NCBI GenBank assembly: GCA_028279555.1
Contig: JANQNO010000008.1
Location: forward strand, 124,001-188,000
DNA length: 64,000 nucleotides
Direction of reading: 5' to 3'
From: Sphingorhabdus sp.
GTDB taxonomy: Bacteria; Pseudomonadota; Alphaproteobacteria; Sphingomonadales; Sphingomonadaceae
Positions 51,738-60,910 of the stretch are shown here, piece by piece (within the stretch, counting starts at the first letter, position 1; the number at the start of each line of letters is the position of its first letter). The notes under the pieces were generated by a model that had not been told where the DNA came from, did not search any database, and saw nothing but the letters and a program-made list of their open reading frames with translations. The position numbers were made by a program, and so were the translations under genes.

Positions 51738-52454
51738 ATGACCGCACACAAAACCGGGGATCCGACCACGCTTGGGCGCCTATATGGCCGCTCCAAGGGC
51801 AAGGCTTTGCGCCCCGCGCAGCAGCGGCTGGTCGACGAATTGTTGCCCCGCATCTCTGTGCCCGAAGAGGGTGAGGTGACGTCGCAGCGGCTCTTTGGCG
51901 AGAATGTTCCGCTGCATTTCGAGATTGGGTTCGGCGGCGGTGAACATCTCGCCTATCGTGCCAATATGCTACCGGGTCATGGCTTCATCGGCTGCGAACC
52001 TTTCGTCAATGGTGTTGCCCAGGCGCTCGGGCATGTTGGCGACTATGAGGGTATGGGGCCACTCGCCAATATTCGCCTGCATATGGGGGATGCGCTCGAT
52101 GTCCTTGCGCGCATCCCCGATGGGGCGCTTGGCTTTGTGTATCTCCTGCATCCCGATCCCTGGCCCAAGGCGCGGCATGCCAAGCGCCGCATGATGAATG
52201 ACGGCCCGGTGGAGATGATTGCAGCAAAGCTGAAACCCGGCGGTGAATTCCGTTTCGGCACCGATCATCCGGTTTATTTGCGCCACGCGCTGATGGTCAT
52301 GGCGCGCCGGCCCCACCGCGCACAATTCGAATGGCTATGCGAAAAGCCAGATGACTTTCTGAAGCGTCCGGGGGGATGGCCCGAAACCCGCTATGAGGCA
52401 AAGGCGCGCCGGCAAGGACATGAGGTATGGTATTTTCGCTACCGGCGAAAATAG
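51738..52454 (+). CDS. trmB: tRNA (guanine(46)-N7)-methyltransferase
   Basis: A 238-residue SAM enzyme modifying G46 in the variable loop of tRNAs. Motifs: GRLYGRSKGKALRPAQQRLV, LHFEIGFGGGEHLAYRANML (SAM binding), and VYLLHPDPWPKARHAKRRM with the catalytic Asp, then FRFGTDHPVYLRHAL. ATG 51738 chosen; an upstream TTG at 51702 would add 12 residues of poor quality. The 3' end abuts the convergent hypothetical gene. Confidence 0.95.
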   Translation: MTAHKTGDPTTLGRLYGRSKGKALRPAQQRLVDELLPRISVPEEGEVTSQRLFGENVPLHFEIGFGGGEHLAYRANMLPGHGFIGCEPFVNGVAQALGHVGDYEGMGPLANIRLHMGDALDVLARIPDGALGFVYLLHPDPWPKARHAKRRMMNDGPVEMIAAKLKPGGEFRFGTDHPVYLRHALMVMARRPHRAQFEWLCEKPDDFLKRPGGWPETRYEAKARRQGHEVWYFRYRRK

Positions 52455-53006
52455 TTAGTGCGCACTACGCCCCGCATCGACTTTCTCCACCCATTCGGGG
52501 AAGAAGCTCGGAGCCCTTTTTGACCATCCGGGTGCTGTTGCTGCAGCTTCGCTGATCGATTGCAACAACGCCTTGCGGCGTTCTGGCTGCAAATGCGGCA
52601 TCGAGGCTGCTGCGCAAAAGGCGGCAGGAAGCCAGGGGCGGGTCTCAGCACCGATCAGCCGCTCATACAGAAAACGATATGTGGCAAAACTGTCAAGCCG
52701 GCCCTGCCCCAGGTCAAAAGCCGAAACGGTTACCAGCGGCGACAGGAAATATTCTGCATCTTCAACTGCGCTCGAATCAGGGATGAGTTCCCGTATTTCC
52801 GGAATTCGCGCATAAAATGTAGTCTGAGCCTCTATTCCTGCGGCTTCGGCTTTGTCGCGCGACCAGAGCGCGACGGCATCCTTGCGGTCAAAGGCAACGT
52901 CTAGCGAACGCCGGATATAACGCTGGGCTGCGGCCGAAAAGCTCGCAAATTCCTTGATCTCGGCCAGGGTCACAAAACCCGGTGAAGCCTGTTTCTTGTT
53001 GCCCAT
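52455..53006 (-). CDS. Hypothetical cytosolic protein
   Basis: A 183-residue protein with no signal or membrane segment: GFVTLAEIKEFASFSAAAQR, then LWSRDKAEAAGIEAQTTFYA and FLYERLIGAETRPWLPAAFC. It is helical and moderately charged. I do not recognise a domain. It sits between the convergent trmB and the divergent LytS-type gene, with a 180-bp shared 5' region on the latter side that also holds the direct repeats at 53.1 kb. Confidence 0.7.
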   Translation of the reverse strand: MGNKKQASPGFVTLAEIKEFASFSAAAQRYIRRSLDVAFDRKDAVALWSRDKAEAAGIEAQTTFYARIPEIRELIPDSSAVEDAEYFLSPLVTVSAFDLGQGRLDSFATYRFLYERLIGAETRPWLPAAFCAAASMPHLQPERRKALLQSISEAAATAPGWSKRAPSFFPEWVEKVDAGRSAH

Positions 53007-53109
53007 GTCATGTCCTCGTTGTTCACGTTAATGACCATCAAGGAAAATGCCATAATCATGGTTAGCAAATCGTTAACGCTCCATGTAACATCTGTTCACG
53101 CCCCAAAAG

Positions 53110-53139
53110 TTCGACAAATCCAGTTTGAGTTTCGACAAA
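53110..53139 (+). promoter_or_regulatory. Two 9-bp direct repeats, candidate LytTR operator
   Basis: TTCGACAAA occurs at 53110-53118 and again at 53131-53139, start to start exactly 21 bp, i.e. two turns on one DNA face. LytTR response regulators bind pairs of 9-bp direct repeats with 12-bp spacing, which is the same geometry. The repeats lie about 50 bp before the LytS-type start and so could mediate autoregulation by the downstream LytTR protein. The base sequence itself is not a known LytTR consensus. Confidence 0.45.
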
Positions 53140-53187
53140 GCGCGGGGAATCGCCAAACAGCAGAAGAAAAGCCAAGAAATTTGCGTT

Positions 53188-54321
53188 ATGTCTGCAAGCA
53201 TGTTCGAAGGAAAAATCAAGAAGCCGCCATTGGTGGGCCATCAACTGGCCTTTCTGACCATTGTCGGATTCTGGCTGTTTTTCGTCCTGATTTTCTCGCT
53301 TCGCTACGCCGTTGCCGATTTTCCGTCACAATGGGAGTTTGCCCAGACCCGGGCTATCGTATCCCTCTTCGGCATCGGCATTACCTGGCTACTCTATCTG
53401 GTGCTGCGGCAATTCGACCGCCGGAAACTGAGCCTGCGCATCAGCGTAGCCTTCGTTGCCGCTATTCCCGCTGCGATCGCCATTGCCGCGATCAATTTCT
53501 ATTTTTTCAGCCAGTATCAGCCGTCCGATATGTTCGATGATCCCAATCTGGCGCGCCAGATCAAGGACATTCAGGAGCAGATCGGCATTACGCCGGTTCA
53601 GGAAGTTATGGAACAGGCCATTTCGCGCTATTTCTTCCTGATTGCATGGGCATCACTCTATCTCGCCATCGGATATGCAAGGGAAGTGAGAGAAGCAGAA
53701 CGGGTCGCATCGCGATTTGCCCAGGCAGCGCAGAATGCGGAACTCAGATCGCTGCGCTATCAGGTCAATCCGCATTTCCTGTTTAACACGCTGAATTCGC
53801 TTTCCAGCCTGATTATCAAGGGGCAGAATGAGCGCGCTGAGGCGATGGTGCAAAATCTGGCAAGCTTTTATCGCACCAGCCTTTCAAGCGATCCGCTGGA
53901 AGATGTTACGCTTGCCGAAGAAGTCGAGCTGCAACAGCGTTATCTGGAGATCGAGGCCATTCGCTATCCGCGCCGGCTGCTCACGCGATTCGATATTCCG
54001 GACGAGCTTAGCGGAATGATTGTGCCGGCACTGATCCTGCAGCCGCTGGTGGAAAATGCAATCAAGCATGGTGTTTCGCATTCGGATCGCCCGGTCACCA
54101 TCGAAATATCAGCCCGGCGAACCGAGAGCCATGTCGAAATTTCTGTAGCGGATGACGCTGCACCGCATAATGGAGAGGCCAATGGCGAAAGCAACGGTAT
54201 CGGTCTTTCCAATGTCCGCGACAGGCTCGAGGCGCGCTTCGGGACGAAGGCCAGGCTTACGGCAAGCGCCGACGCTGAAGGCGGCTTCCTGGCGACTATC
54301 TACCTTCCGAAAGCGAAATAA
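53188..54321 (+). CDS. LytS-type sensor histidine kinase
   Basis: A 377-residue membrane kinase. Four helices span residues about 15-175 (LAFLTIVGFWLFFVLIFSLR first). The His_kinase domain has the phosphoacceptor in LRYQVNPHFLFNTLNSLSSL, with the NPHFLFN motif of the LytS/YehU group, and the ATP lid ILQPLVENAIKHGVSH and NGIGLSNVRDRLEARFG. ATG 53188 is used; a TTG start at 53125 would overlap the direct repeats and is disfavoured. The stop overlaps the response regulator start by one base (TAATG). The stimulus is unknown. Confidence 0.92.
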   Translation: MSASMFEGKIKKPPLVGHQLAFLTIVGFWLFFVLIFSLRYAVADFPSQWEFAQTRAIVSLFGIGITWLLYLVLRQFDRRKLSLRISVAFVAAIPAAIAIAAINFYFFSQYQPSDMFDDPNLARQIKDIQEQIGITPVQEVMEQAISRYFFLIAWASLYLAIGYAREVREAERVASRFAQAAQNAELRSLRYQVNPHFLFNTLNSLSSLIIKGQNERAEAMVQNLASFYRTSLSSDPLEDVTLAEEVELQQRYLEIEAIRYPRRLLTRFDIPDELSGMIVPALILQPLVENAIKHGVSHSDRPVTIEISARRTESHVEISVADDAAPHNGEANGESNGIGLSNVRDRLEARFGTKARLTASADAEGGFLATIYLPKAK

Positions 54322-55073
54322 TGGCCGCTGCCCCCAAGAAGCTTCGCACGATTATTGTCGACGATGAACCGCTGGCGATAGAGCGATTGGAGATTCTATG
54401 CGCTGATAGCAAGGAAATCGATCTGGTCGGCACGGCCAATGACGGTGCAGGTGCTTTGCGAGTCGCCCAGAAGCTAAGCCCCGACCTTGTGTTTCTGGAT
54501 ATCGGCATGCCCAAGATGGACGGGATTAGCGCGGCGCGGGCGCTTGCATTGCTCGACAAGAAGCCGGCAATAATTTTCGTGACGGCATTCGACAATTTTG
54601 CCGTCGAGGCATTCGATCTCGATATCGTAGACTATGTGCTGAAACCCGTTTCGGGCGAACGCTTGGGGCGCGCCATCGATCGCGCAACCGCGATGCTGGC
54701 AACATTGCGGGAAAAGGGCAGCGGAAGCGACGGCGAAAGCGAGTTCGTCCAGGAATTCTGGGTATCGCACCGTTCGGAGCTCATCCGCATCGCCACAATC
54801 GATATTGACCGCGTGGAAGCAGAGCGGGACTATATGCGACTGCACACGGGCGAGCGCAGCTATCTGCTGCATCAGACGATCACCTCGCTCGAGCAGCGGA
54901 TGGATCCGGGGAAGTTCCTGCGAATCCATCGCAGCCATATTGTCCGCCGCGACTTGATCACCGGCCTTCGGCATGAAGGCGGCGGCGTCTGGCATGCATT
55001 GATGGCCGACGGATCGTCGATGCGGATCGGGCGGAAATATCTCGCCGAAGTCAAGAAGCTGGCAGGCAAATAG
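54321..55073 (+). CDS. LytTR-family response regulator
   Basis: A 250-residue regulator. The receiver domain (residues 8-125) has TIIVDDEPLAIERLE with the acid pocket, the phosphorylated Asp in DLVFLDIGMPKMDGISAARA and the conserved Lys in DYVLKPVSGERLG. The LytTR DNA-binding domain (145-250) follows: ERDYMRLHTGERSYLLHQTI and LRIHRSHIVRRDLITG. It pairs with the kinase before it and probably acts on direct-repeat promoters. Confidence 0.94.
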   Translation: MAAAPKKLRTIIVDDEPLAIERLEILCADSKEIDLVGTANDGAGALRVAQKLSPDLVFLDIGMPKMDGISAARALALLDKKPAIIFVTAFDNFAVEAFDLDIVDYVLKPVSGERLGRAIDRATAMLATLREKGSGSDGESEFVQEFWVSHRSELIRIATIDIDRVEAERDYMRLHTGERSYLLHQTITSLEQRMDPGKFLRIHRSHIVRRDLITGLRHEGGGVWHALMADGSSMRIGRKYLAEVKKLAGK

Positions 55074-55085
55074 CTCACTGCAAAG

Positions 55086-55114
55086 AAAAAGCCCCGGCGA
55101 AAGCTCGCCGGGGC
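55086..55114 (-). terminator. Terminator of the urcA-type gene
   Basis: On the minus strand GCCCCGGCGAG and CTCGCC-type arms (plus strand GCCCCGGCGA at 55091-55100 with TCGCCGGGGC at 55105-55114, loop AAGC) form a perfect 10-bp stem, followed by five T residues (A at 55086-55090 on plus). It ends the UrcA transcript. In the other direction it has no U-run. Confidence 0.8.
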
Positions 55115-55180
55115 AGTGAACCTGCTTTTCAATAGGGGCTGGAAAGCAGGAGTTACTGTGTGTTCGTTTAATCCGAAGGT

Positions 55181-55525
55181 TCAGTTACTTGCTACATCCG
55201 AAGTCAGCGCAACCGCCAACCGTTCCGCCCGAAGCTGCGCTGCGATCGCTTTGTCTACTTGTTTGCGTGCATCTACTCTGGCCTTTTCCATGCAACGCTG
55301 CTGATCCATACGCTGACGCAGTGAAAAAGCCTGCGGAGAGGCGCACACTGCACTGACGGCAGTATCAATGCGCTTTTCTAAAGTTGCTTGGCCAGCGTTA
55401 CTAGCCAGGTTGAGATCGCCAATCTGGACGACCTTGGATACAGTTCCTGCGCTAGCGGGAACAGCCGTTGCGACAGCGAAAAGCGCTATAGCCGGGGTTA
55501 TAATCTTCAGGGGGGGTTTCATCAT
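55181..55525 (-). CDS. UrcA-family protein
   Basis: A 114-residue secreted protein. A signal peptide (KIITPAIALFAVATAVPASA) is followed by the UrcA pattern: VQIGDLNLASNAGQATLEKR, AVSAVCASPQ and QQRCMEKARVDARKQVDKAI with two Cys that can form a disulfide. UrcA proteins are frequent in sphingomonads and caulobacters and have no firm function. It converges on the LytTR gene. Confidence 0.87.
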   Translation of the reverse strand: MMKPPLKIITPAIALFAVATAVPASAGTVSKVVQIGDLNLASNAGQATLEKRIDTAVSAVCASPQAFSLRQRMDQQRCMEKARVDARKQVDKAIAAQLRAERLAVALTSDVASN

Positions 55526-55812
55526 TTTATCCTTCCGTGACTATATTCATGACATGGCCGAAAGGGCCTTTGGGAGAGGGTGCAGGCGAACCGTCTTGTT
55601 AAGCCTGGGGAGCTAGATCGAAACAGCCCGGCCTGCGCATTCCTGGCTAGCGCAGCTGCGCCGGGCGGGCATCTCTCTTTCGACGAGAGAATGAGAATGT
55701 CGATGAGACGACAAATGCATCGACCAACGACAGTTGTAGACGGACCAATGTCGGATATGTAACGAAACTGCCATTCACCAGCGACGAACAGCTAACCCAA
55801 AGCAAAAAACGG
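55526..55812. other. Intergenic region between urcA-type gene and thiG
   Basis: About 290 bp without a convincing gene. A short plus-strand frame (55580-55762) is not protein-like. There is a GGCCGAAAGGGCC hairpin near 55557-55570 and a CTCTCTTTCGACGAGAG hairpin at 55673-55690, neither with a T-run. The UrcA promoter should lie at its left end, but I cannot place it. Confidence 0.4.
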
Positions 55813-56589
55813 CTAAATTAGACCAGCGAGAGGGCTAGAGGGGTCGGCATACATCCGGCGGCCCATACGGCCAGCTAGATATGCCTCACGGCCCGATTCA
55901 ACCGAAAGCTTCATCGCCCGCGCCATTCGAACCGGGTCTTTTGCCTCGGCAATCGCGGTATTCATCAGTACGCCGTCGCAGCCCAGCTCCATTGCCACCG
56001 CCGCATCGCTCGCCGTCCCGACACCGGCATCGACCAATATTGGTACTTTTGCGCCTTCGACTATCAAACGAATTGTCACGCAGTTCTGTATGCCCAGCCC
56101 CGATCCTATCGGTGCGCCCAGCGGCATTACCGCAACCGCGCCTGCATCTTCCAGCTGTTTGGCGGCGATCGGATCATCGACGCAATAGACCATGGGTTTG
56201 AAACCTTCACTTGCAAGCACTTCGGTTGCCCGAATGGTCTCGACCATATTGGGGTAAAGCGTTTTGGCTTCACCCAGCACCTCCAACTTCACCAAATCCC
56301 AGCCTCCGGCCTCTCGCGCCAAACGCAGCGTTCGAATGGCGTCTTCTGCCGTGAAGCAGCCGGCTGTGTTGGGAAGATAGGTATATTTTTTGGGGGATAT
56401 ATAATCGGTCAGCATCGGCGCTTTAGGGTCGGAGACATTGACCCGGCGGACGGCGACCGTGATGATTTCCGCACCAGATGCCTCGAGGGCAGCGGCATTC
56501 TCCTCGAAGTCCTGATATTTGCCGGTGCCAACGATCAGCCGCGAGGTAAAGGTCTGGCCGGCAACGGTCCAGCTGTCATTCCCGGCCAT
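55813..56589 (-). CDS. thiG: Thiazole synthase
   Basis: A 258-residue TIM-barrel enzyme making the thiazole phosphate part of thiamine from deoxyxylulose phosphate, ThiS-thiocarboxylate and dehydroglycine. Marks: [40 protein letters not shown], the Schiff-base Lys in [19 protein letters not shown], and [20 protein letters not shown]. The end ([13 protein letters not shown]) is canonical. It follows thiS with a 2-bp gap. Confidence 0.96.
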   Translation of the reverse strand: MAGNDSWTVAGQTFTSRLIVGTGKYQDFEENAAALEASGAEIITVAVRRVNVSDPKAPMLTDYISPKKYTYLPNTAGCFTAEDAIRTLRLAREAGGWDLVKLEVLGEAKTLYPNMVETIRATEVLASEGFKPMVYCVDDPIAAKQLEDAGAVAVMPLGAPIGSGLGIQNCVTIRLIVEGAKVPILVDAGVGTASDAAVAMELGCDGVLMNTAIAEAKDPVRMARAMKLSVESGREAYLAGRMGRRMYADPSSPLAGLI

Positions 56590-56591
56590 TT

Positions 56592-56819
56592 TCAGCCGCC
56601 CCCTACAAAATGGACAATTTCAAGGCTGTCGCCATCGGCCAGCTTCATATCCGCGAATGTGGATCGCGGAACGATTTCGAGATTGCGTTCCACCGCGACC
56701 TTTTTAGGATTGAGGTCGATAGCCGCGCACAGTTCCGCAATCGTCGCGCCATGGTGAATGCGGAACGGTTCTCCATTCAGCGTCAGCAAAATCTGTTCAA
56801 GGATGGCTGTGTCGTTCAT
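56592..56819 (-). CDS. thiS: Sulfur carrier protein ThiS
   Basis: A 75-residue ubiquitin-fold protein whose C-terminal Gly-Gly (HFVGGG, one Gly extra) is adenylated and thiocarboxylated to bring sulfur to Thi[21 protein letters not shown] and [17 protein letters not shown] are standard. The start at 56819 adds about nine residues to the usual 66. The 82-bp leader holds a CCTCC-TATAT-GGAGG hairpin that includes a Shine-Dalgarno-like GGAGG about 17 bp upstream; no TPP riboswitch is seen. Confidence 0.9.
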   Translation of the reverse strand: MNDTAILEQILLTLNGEPFRIHHGATIAELCAAIDLNPKKVAVERNLEIVPRSTFADMKLADGDSLEIVHFVGGG

Positions 56820-56901
56820 TTCAACTCGCTTTTTCTTTGTCCTCCATATAGGAGGCGGGCAGCAGGTCGCGCAACCACAACCGACCTGATGGAGCATCTT
56901 T

Positions 56902-57342
56902 TTGGCAGACATACCGGTCATTTTTGTTCTCAACGGTCCCAACCTGAACCTGCTCGGCATGCGCGAGCCAGAGATTTACGGTTCGAACACGCTTGATGAC
57001 ATTGCAGGCCGGCTCGAAGATCGCGCACGCGATCTGGGCCTCGCCATCGATATGCGGCAGTCGAACCATGAGGGGCACCTTATTGACTGGCTGCATGAAG
57101 CGCAGGCGGTGGGCGCAAAAGCTGTGCTCCTGAATGCCGGGGGTTATACGCATACATCGATTGCCCTTCATGACGCAATCAAGGCCATCAACATACCTGT
57201 GATAGAGGTCCATTTGTCTCAGCCAACTGAGCGTGAAGCTTTCCGCCATCACAGCTATGTGGGCCTTGCGGCACGCGACAGCATCTCGGGTCATGGGGCA
57301 AAAAGCTATGAACTCGCGCTGGACGCCGCGGCAAAATTTTGA
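56902..57342 (+). CDS. aroQ: 3-dehydroquinate dehydratase, type II
   Basis: A 146-residue shikimate-pathway enzyme forming dodecamers. [13 protein letters not shown]-type N-terminus (here [20 protein letters not shown]) contains the catalytic-loop start, with Arg and Tyr in [41 protein letters not shown] and [19 protein letters not shown] are typical. No ATG fits; TTG at 56902 with GGAG about 8 bp before it is used. It lies 40 bp before accB, the common proteobacterial order aroQ-accB-accC. Confidence 0.95.
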   Translation: MADIPVIFVLNGPNLNLLGMREPEIYGSNTLDDIAGRLEDRARDLGLAIDMRQSNHEGHLIDWLHEAQAVGAKAVLLNAGGYTHTSIALHDAIKAINIPVIEVHLSQPTEREAFRHHSYVGLAARDSISGHGAKSYELALDAAAKF

Positions 57343-57381
57343 CAAGAGACGCCCCACACAGGGCGCTTACAGGAGCTTTTG

Positions 57382-57864
57382 ATGCCGACAAAAACGAGTG
57401 GAATGAAAGTCGACACCAAGCTGGTGCGCGAACTGGCGGACATGCTGAGCGAGACAGGTCTTTCGGAGATCGAGGTCGAAGATGGTGATCGCAAAATACG
57501 CGTGTCCCGTGCCGCGACCGCAAGCGTGGCCCCGGCTCCAGCGCCCGCTCCCGCAGCGGCACCAGTTGCACCGGCTCCGCAGCCAGCTCCTGCAACGTCC
57601 GCACCTGCTCCAGCCGCGGAAGAAACACCTGCCAATGCGGTAACCTCGCCTATGGTCGGAACGGCTTATCTTGCCGCCGAGCCTGGTGCCGATCCCTTTG
57701 TGAGTGAAGGCGACAAGGTCAGTGCTGGCGACACCCTGCTAATCGTCGAAGCCATGAAAGTCATGAACCCGATCACCGCGCCCAATGGCGGAACGGTCAA
57801 ACAAATTCTCGTGGAGAATGGCCAGCCGGTCGAGTTTGAACAGCCCCTGGTGATCGTTGAATAA
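57382..57864 (+). CDS. accB: Biotin carboxyl carrier protein of acetyl-CoA carboxylase
   Basis: A 160-residue carrier. An N-terminal helical part ([20 protein letters not shown]) is joined through an Ala-Pro-rich flexible linker (residues about 50-88) to the biotinyl domain, whose biotin-bearing Lys is in [10 protein letters not shown] near residue 126. ATG 57382 lies 7 bp after AGGAG. It is followed by accC after 2 bp; together they form the carboxylase half of ACC, with accA and accD elsewhere. Confidence 0.96.
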   Translation: MPTKTSGMKVDTKLVRELADMLSETGLSEIEVEDGDRKIRVSRAATASVAPAPAPAPAAAPVAPAPQPAPATSAPAPAAEETPANAVTSPMVGTAYLAAEPGADPFVSEGDKVSAGDTLLIVEAMKVMNPITAPNGGTVKQILVENGQPVEFEQPLVIVE

Positions 57865-57866
57865 TC

Positions 57867-59222
57867 ATGACGATCGAAAAAATCCTGATTGCCAATCGCG
57901 GCGAGATTGCGCTCCGCATTCACCGCGCGGCGCATGAGATGGGAATCAAAACGGTCGCGGTGCATTCCACCGCTGATACCGACGCCATGCATGTTCGTTT
58001 GGCGGACGAGGCAATCTGCATCGGCCCGCCGCCTGCCACCGACAGCTATTTGAACATCCCGGCAATCATCTCGGCAGCCGAGATCAGCCATGCCGACGCG
58101 ATCCATCCCGGCTATGGTTTTTTATCTGAAAATCAGCAGTTTGCCGAGATAGTCGAAAGCCATGACATCGCGTGGATCGGCCCCAAGCCCGAACATATCG
58201 CCACGATGGGCGACAAGGTGCAGGCCAAAAAGACTGCTGGCGATCTTGGTCTGCCGCTGGTTCCAGGCAGCGATGGCGCAATCGAGGATGTGGGAGAAGC
58301 CAAGAAGCTTGCGAGCGAGGTCGGCTATCCGGTCATCATCAAAGCCGCTTCGGGCGGCGGCGGCCGCGGCATGAAGGTCGTCAACAATGAAGACGAACTC
58401 GAAACCCAGATGCAGCAGGCCGGAACCGAAGCCAAAGCCGCCTTTGGCGATTCTACTGTTTATCTCGAAAAATATCTCGGCAATCCGCGGCATATAGAAT
58501 TTCAGGTTTTTGGCGATGGCAACGGCAACGCCATCCACCTGGGAGAACGCGACTGCTCGCTCCAGCGCCGTCACCAGAAGGTTCTGGAAGAAGCACCGTC
58601 CCCTGTCCTGTCTGCCGAAGAACGTGAGCGCATGGGTGAAGTATGTGCACAAGCGATGCGCGATATGGGCTATCGCGGAGCAGGTACGATCGAGTTCCTG
58701 TGGGAAGACGGCGAATTCTATTTCATCGAAATGAACACCCGGCTGCAGGTCGAACATCCTGTTACCGAGATGATTACCGGCATCGATCTGGTCCGCGAAC
58801 AGATCCGCGTGGCGGAAGGCAAACCGCTATCGGTAACGCAGGATGACATTGCCTTTGACGGGCATGCAGTGGAATGCCGGATCAATGCCGAAGACCCTGA
58901 AAGCTTCATGCCGTCTCCCGGCACGGTCAGCTGGTATCATCCACCGGGCGGGCTCTATGTCCGCGTCGATAGCGGCCTCTATCATGGCTACAAGGTGCCG
59001 CCGCATTATGACAGTATGATCGCCAAGCTGATCGTCTATGGACATAGCCGCGAAGGCTGCCTCATGCGCCTGCGCCGCGCACTCGATGAATTCGTGATCG
59101 AGGGTATGAAAACCACCATCCCGCTGCATCAGAAGCTGCTTGATGATCCCGATTTTCAAAATGGCGACTATACCATCAAATGGCTGGAGGAATGGCTGGC
59201 TAACGCAGCCAAGGCCAATTGA
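57867..59222 (+). CDS. accC: Biotin carboxylase subunit of acetyl-CoA carboxylase
   Basis: A 451-residue ATP-grasp enzyme carboxylating biotin on Acc[21 protein letters not shown] is canonical; the Gly-rich ATP loop is [14 protein letters not shown] near residue 160, and the metal and catalytic residues lie in [20 protein letters not shown] near 290. Length is standard. The final A of its TGA is the first base of the beta-lactamase ATG, so downstream translation is coupled. Confidence 0.97.
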   Translation: MTIEKILIANRGEIALRIHRAAHEMGIKTVAVHSTADTDAMHVRLADEAICIGPPPATDSYLNIPAIISAAEISHADAIHPGYGFLSENQQFAEIVESHDIAWIGPKPEHIATMGDKVQAKKTAGDLGLPLVPGSDGAIEDVGEAKKLASEVGYPVIIKAASGGGGRGMKVVNNEDELETQMQQAGTEAKAAFGDSTVYLEKYLGNPRHIEFQVFGDGNGNAIHLGERDCSLQRRHQKVLEEAPSPVLSAEERERMGEVCAQAMRDMGYRGAGTIEFLWEDGEFYFIEMNTRLQVEHPVTEMITGIDLVREQIRVAEGKPLSVTQDDIAFDGHAVECRINAEDPESFMPSPGTVSWYHPPGGLYVRVDSGLYHGYKVPPHYDSMIAKLIVYGHSREGCLMRLRRALDEFVIEGMKTTIPLHQKLLDDPDFQNGDYTIKWLEEWLANAAKAN

Positions 59223-60154
59223 TGCGCCGGCGCGGTTTCCTGGCCGGCGCCGCGGCAACGTCGCTTCTGCTGCCGTCCTGCAAAAGCGCACAGCTTTACC
59301 CTGCGGCGGCAGTCTGCCCGGTTGCCGCCGGGTCGATGCTGATCGAACGGGAAGCTGGCGGGCGGCTGGGCGTTGCTGTGCTCGATACTCACAGTGGCAG
59401 GATGAAAGGGCATCGATTGGATGAGCGCTTCGGCATGTGCTCCACCTTCAAGCTCGCGCTCGCGGCTATCATATTGCGCGAAATCGAATGGGGTCCGCTC
59501 AAGGCCGAACAGTGGGTGCCCTATGGGAAGGATGACATGGTTTTCCATGCGCCGGTGACAGAAAAGAACCTCGAAAAGGGCGGTATGACTGTTGTTGCAC
59601 TTGCAGAGGCGGCGCAAAAAACCAGCGACAATGTTGCGGCCAACCTGCTGTTGAAGCTGATCGGCGGTCCGGAAGGCTTTACCGAAAAGCTGCGCGCGAT
59701 TGGCGACGAGAAGACACGCATCGACCGCTATGAGCCCGAGATGAATCTGGTCCCGCCTGGCGAGGTCCGCGATACAACCACGCCCGCTGCCATGGCGGCG
59801 ACCGTCTCCCGCTTTTTCAGTGCCGACATGATCCCGGCGCTGAATAGCGAATATCTAACTCCATTCGGCCGCGAACGGCTGAAACAATGGACGATCGATA
59901 CCAAAACCGGATTGAAGCGCTTGCGCGCCGGATTGCCGGCCGACTGGATCGTGGGCGACAAGACGGGAACCGGCCGTCACAAATCGATGCCCAACAAACA
60001 TAACGATATTGCCATCTGCTGGCCGCCTGGGCGCGCGGAACCGATTATTGTCACTGCTTACTATGACGCGCCCGGCCATTTTGAGAAAATCCGGGCCGAA
60101 GATGATGCCGTGCTTGCCAAAGTGGGACGGCTGGTCGGCCAGGCCATGACCTGA
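59222..60154 (+). CDS. Class A beta-lactamase, Tat-type lipoprotein signal
   Basis: A 310-residue serine beta-lactamase. The N-terminus [20 protein letters not shown] has twin arginines and a lipobox-like LPSC with Cys20, so it is probably Tat-exported and may be lipid-anchored. All class A motifs are present: S74-T-F-K77, S135-D-N137, E171 in EPEMN (Ambler 166-170) and K247-T-G. It should hydrolyse penicillins; the spectrum cannot be read. It shares one base with the end of accC (TGATG) and precedes a VanX-like gene, an unusual linkage of a lactamase to a fatty-acid operon. Confidence 0.92.
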   Translation: MRRRGFLAGAAATSLLLPSCKSAQLYPAAAVCPVAAGSMLIEREAGGRLGVAVLDTHSGRMKGHRLDERFGMCSTFKLALAAIILREIEWGPLKAEQWVPYGKDDMVFHAPVTEKNLEKGGMTVVALAEAAQKTSDNVAANLLLKLIGGPEGFTEKLRAIGDEKTRIDRYEPEMNLVPPGEVRDTTTPAAMAATVSRFFSADMIPALNSEYLTPFGRERLKQWTIDTKTGLKRLRAGLPADWIVGDKTGTGRHKSMPNKHNDIAICWPPGRAEPIIVTAYYDAPGHFEKIRAEDDAVLAKVGRLVGQAMT

Positions 60155-60180
60155 GCATGACTGCATGCTATTGAGGCAAA

Positions 60181-60879
60181 ATGCACAGGCGGAAAATCTC
60201 TCGGCGACATGTCGCGGCTGGACTGGCCATTTTTCCGCTTTCAACTTGCAATCCGGCCCGGCCGGACCGCGATGTTCCGTTTCTGAGAAAGCCGCCCGCT
60301 GGTAACGCGACCGATGCGCTGCCGGGCGATCTTGTCGAACTGATCAGGCTCGATCCGTCTATCCGTCTCGATCTGCGCTATGCGACAACCAACAATTTCA
60401 CCGGGCGGCAGCTATATGAGCAGCCGCGCGCCTTCATGGTAAGAATCGCTGCCGAGGCGCTGAAGCGAGCCCACATCTCGGCCAGGGCCGATGGATTCGG
60501 ATTTACCATCTTCGACGCCTATCGTCCCTGGCGCATAACGAAAGCGCTTTGGGATGCAACGCCGCCTGGGCCGCAGCGTAACTATGTCGCCAATCCAAAG
60601 CGTGGCTCAAGGCACAATCGGGGCTGCGCGGTGGACTTGACATTGCACCGTTTGAAAGACGGAATACCGGTCGAGATGCCTTCTGCTTTTGATGATTTCT
60701 CTGCAAAAGCACACCGCAAATATGATGATGATAGCGCGCAGGCGCGCCGCCATGCCGAGCTGCTCGAAGAATATATGGCGGCGGCGGACTTCATCGGCCT
60801 GTCCAACGAATGGTGGCATTTTGACCACAAGGACTGGGCCAAATATCCGGTGCTGGACATCCCGCTCGGCAAGATGTAG
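60181..60879 (+). CDS. D-alanyl-D-alanine dipeptidase (VanX/DdpX-like, M15D)
   Basis: A 232-residue zinc dipeptidase of the VanX type. Zinc ligands and catalytic residues are readable: Arg115 in FDAYRPWRITKAL, H145 and D152 in SRHNRGCAVDLT, E210 and H213 in NEWWHFDHKDW. The N-terminus (RRKISRRHVAAGLAIFPLST, then C) suggests export and possibly a lipid anchor, so it would act on periplasmic D-Ala-D-Ala for recycling or nutrition, not on cytoplasmic pools as in vancomycin resistance. It starts 26 bp after the beta-lactamase stop and is probably co-transcribed. Confidence 0.92.
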   Translation: MHRRKISRRHVAAGLAIFPLSTCNPARPDRDVPFLRKPPAGNATDALPGDLVELIRLDPSIRLDLRYATTNNFTGRQLYEQPRAFMVRIAAEALKRAHISARADGFGFTIFDAYRPWRITKALWDATPPGPQRNYVANPKRGSRHNRGCAVDLTLHRLKDGIPVEMPSAFDDFSAKAHRKYDDDSAQARRHAELLEEYMAAADFIGLSNEWWHFDHKDWAKYPVLDIPLGKM

Positions 60880-60910
60880 CCATAATTCGTTCAGCTTTCT
60901 TCCGCCTTTC

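Noticed and set aside
55580-55762. 60-codon frame in the urcA-thiG gap
   Set aside because: Composition (Met/Arg-rich, no pattern) and lack of a ribosome site do not support a gene.
56820-56901. TPP riboswitch before thiS-thiG
   Set aside because: The 82-bp leader is too short and lacks the CTGAGA and ACCTGATCTGG-type conserved boxes; only simple hairpins are seen.
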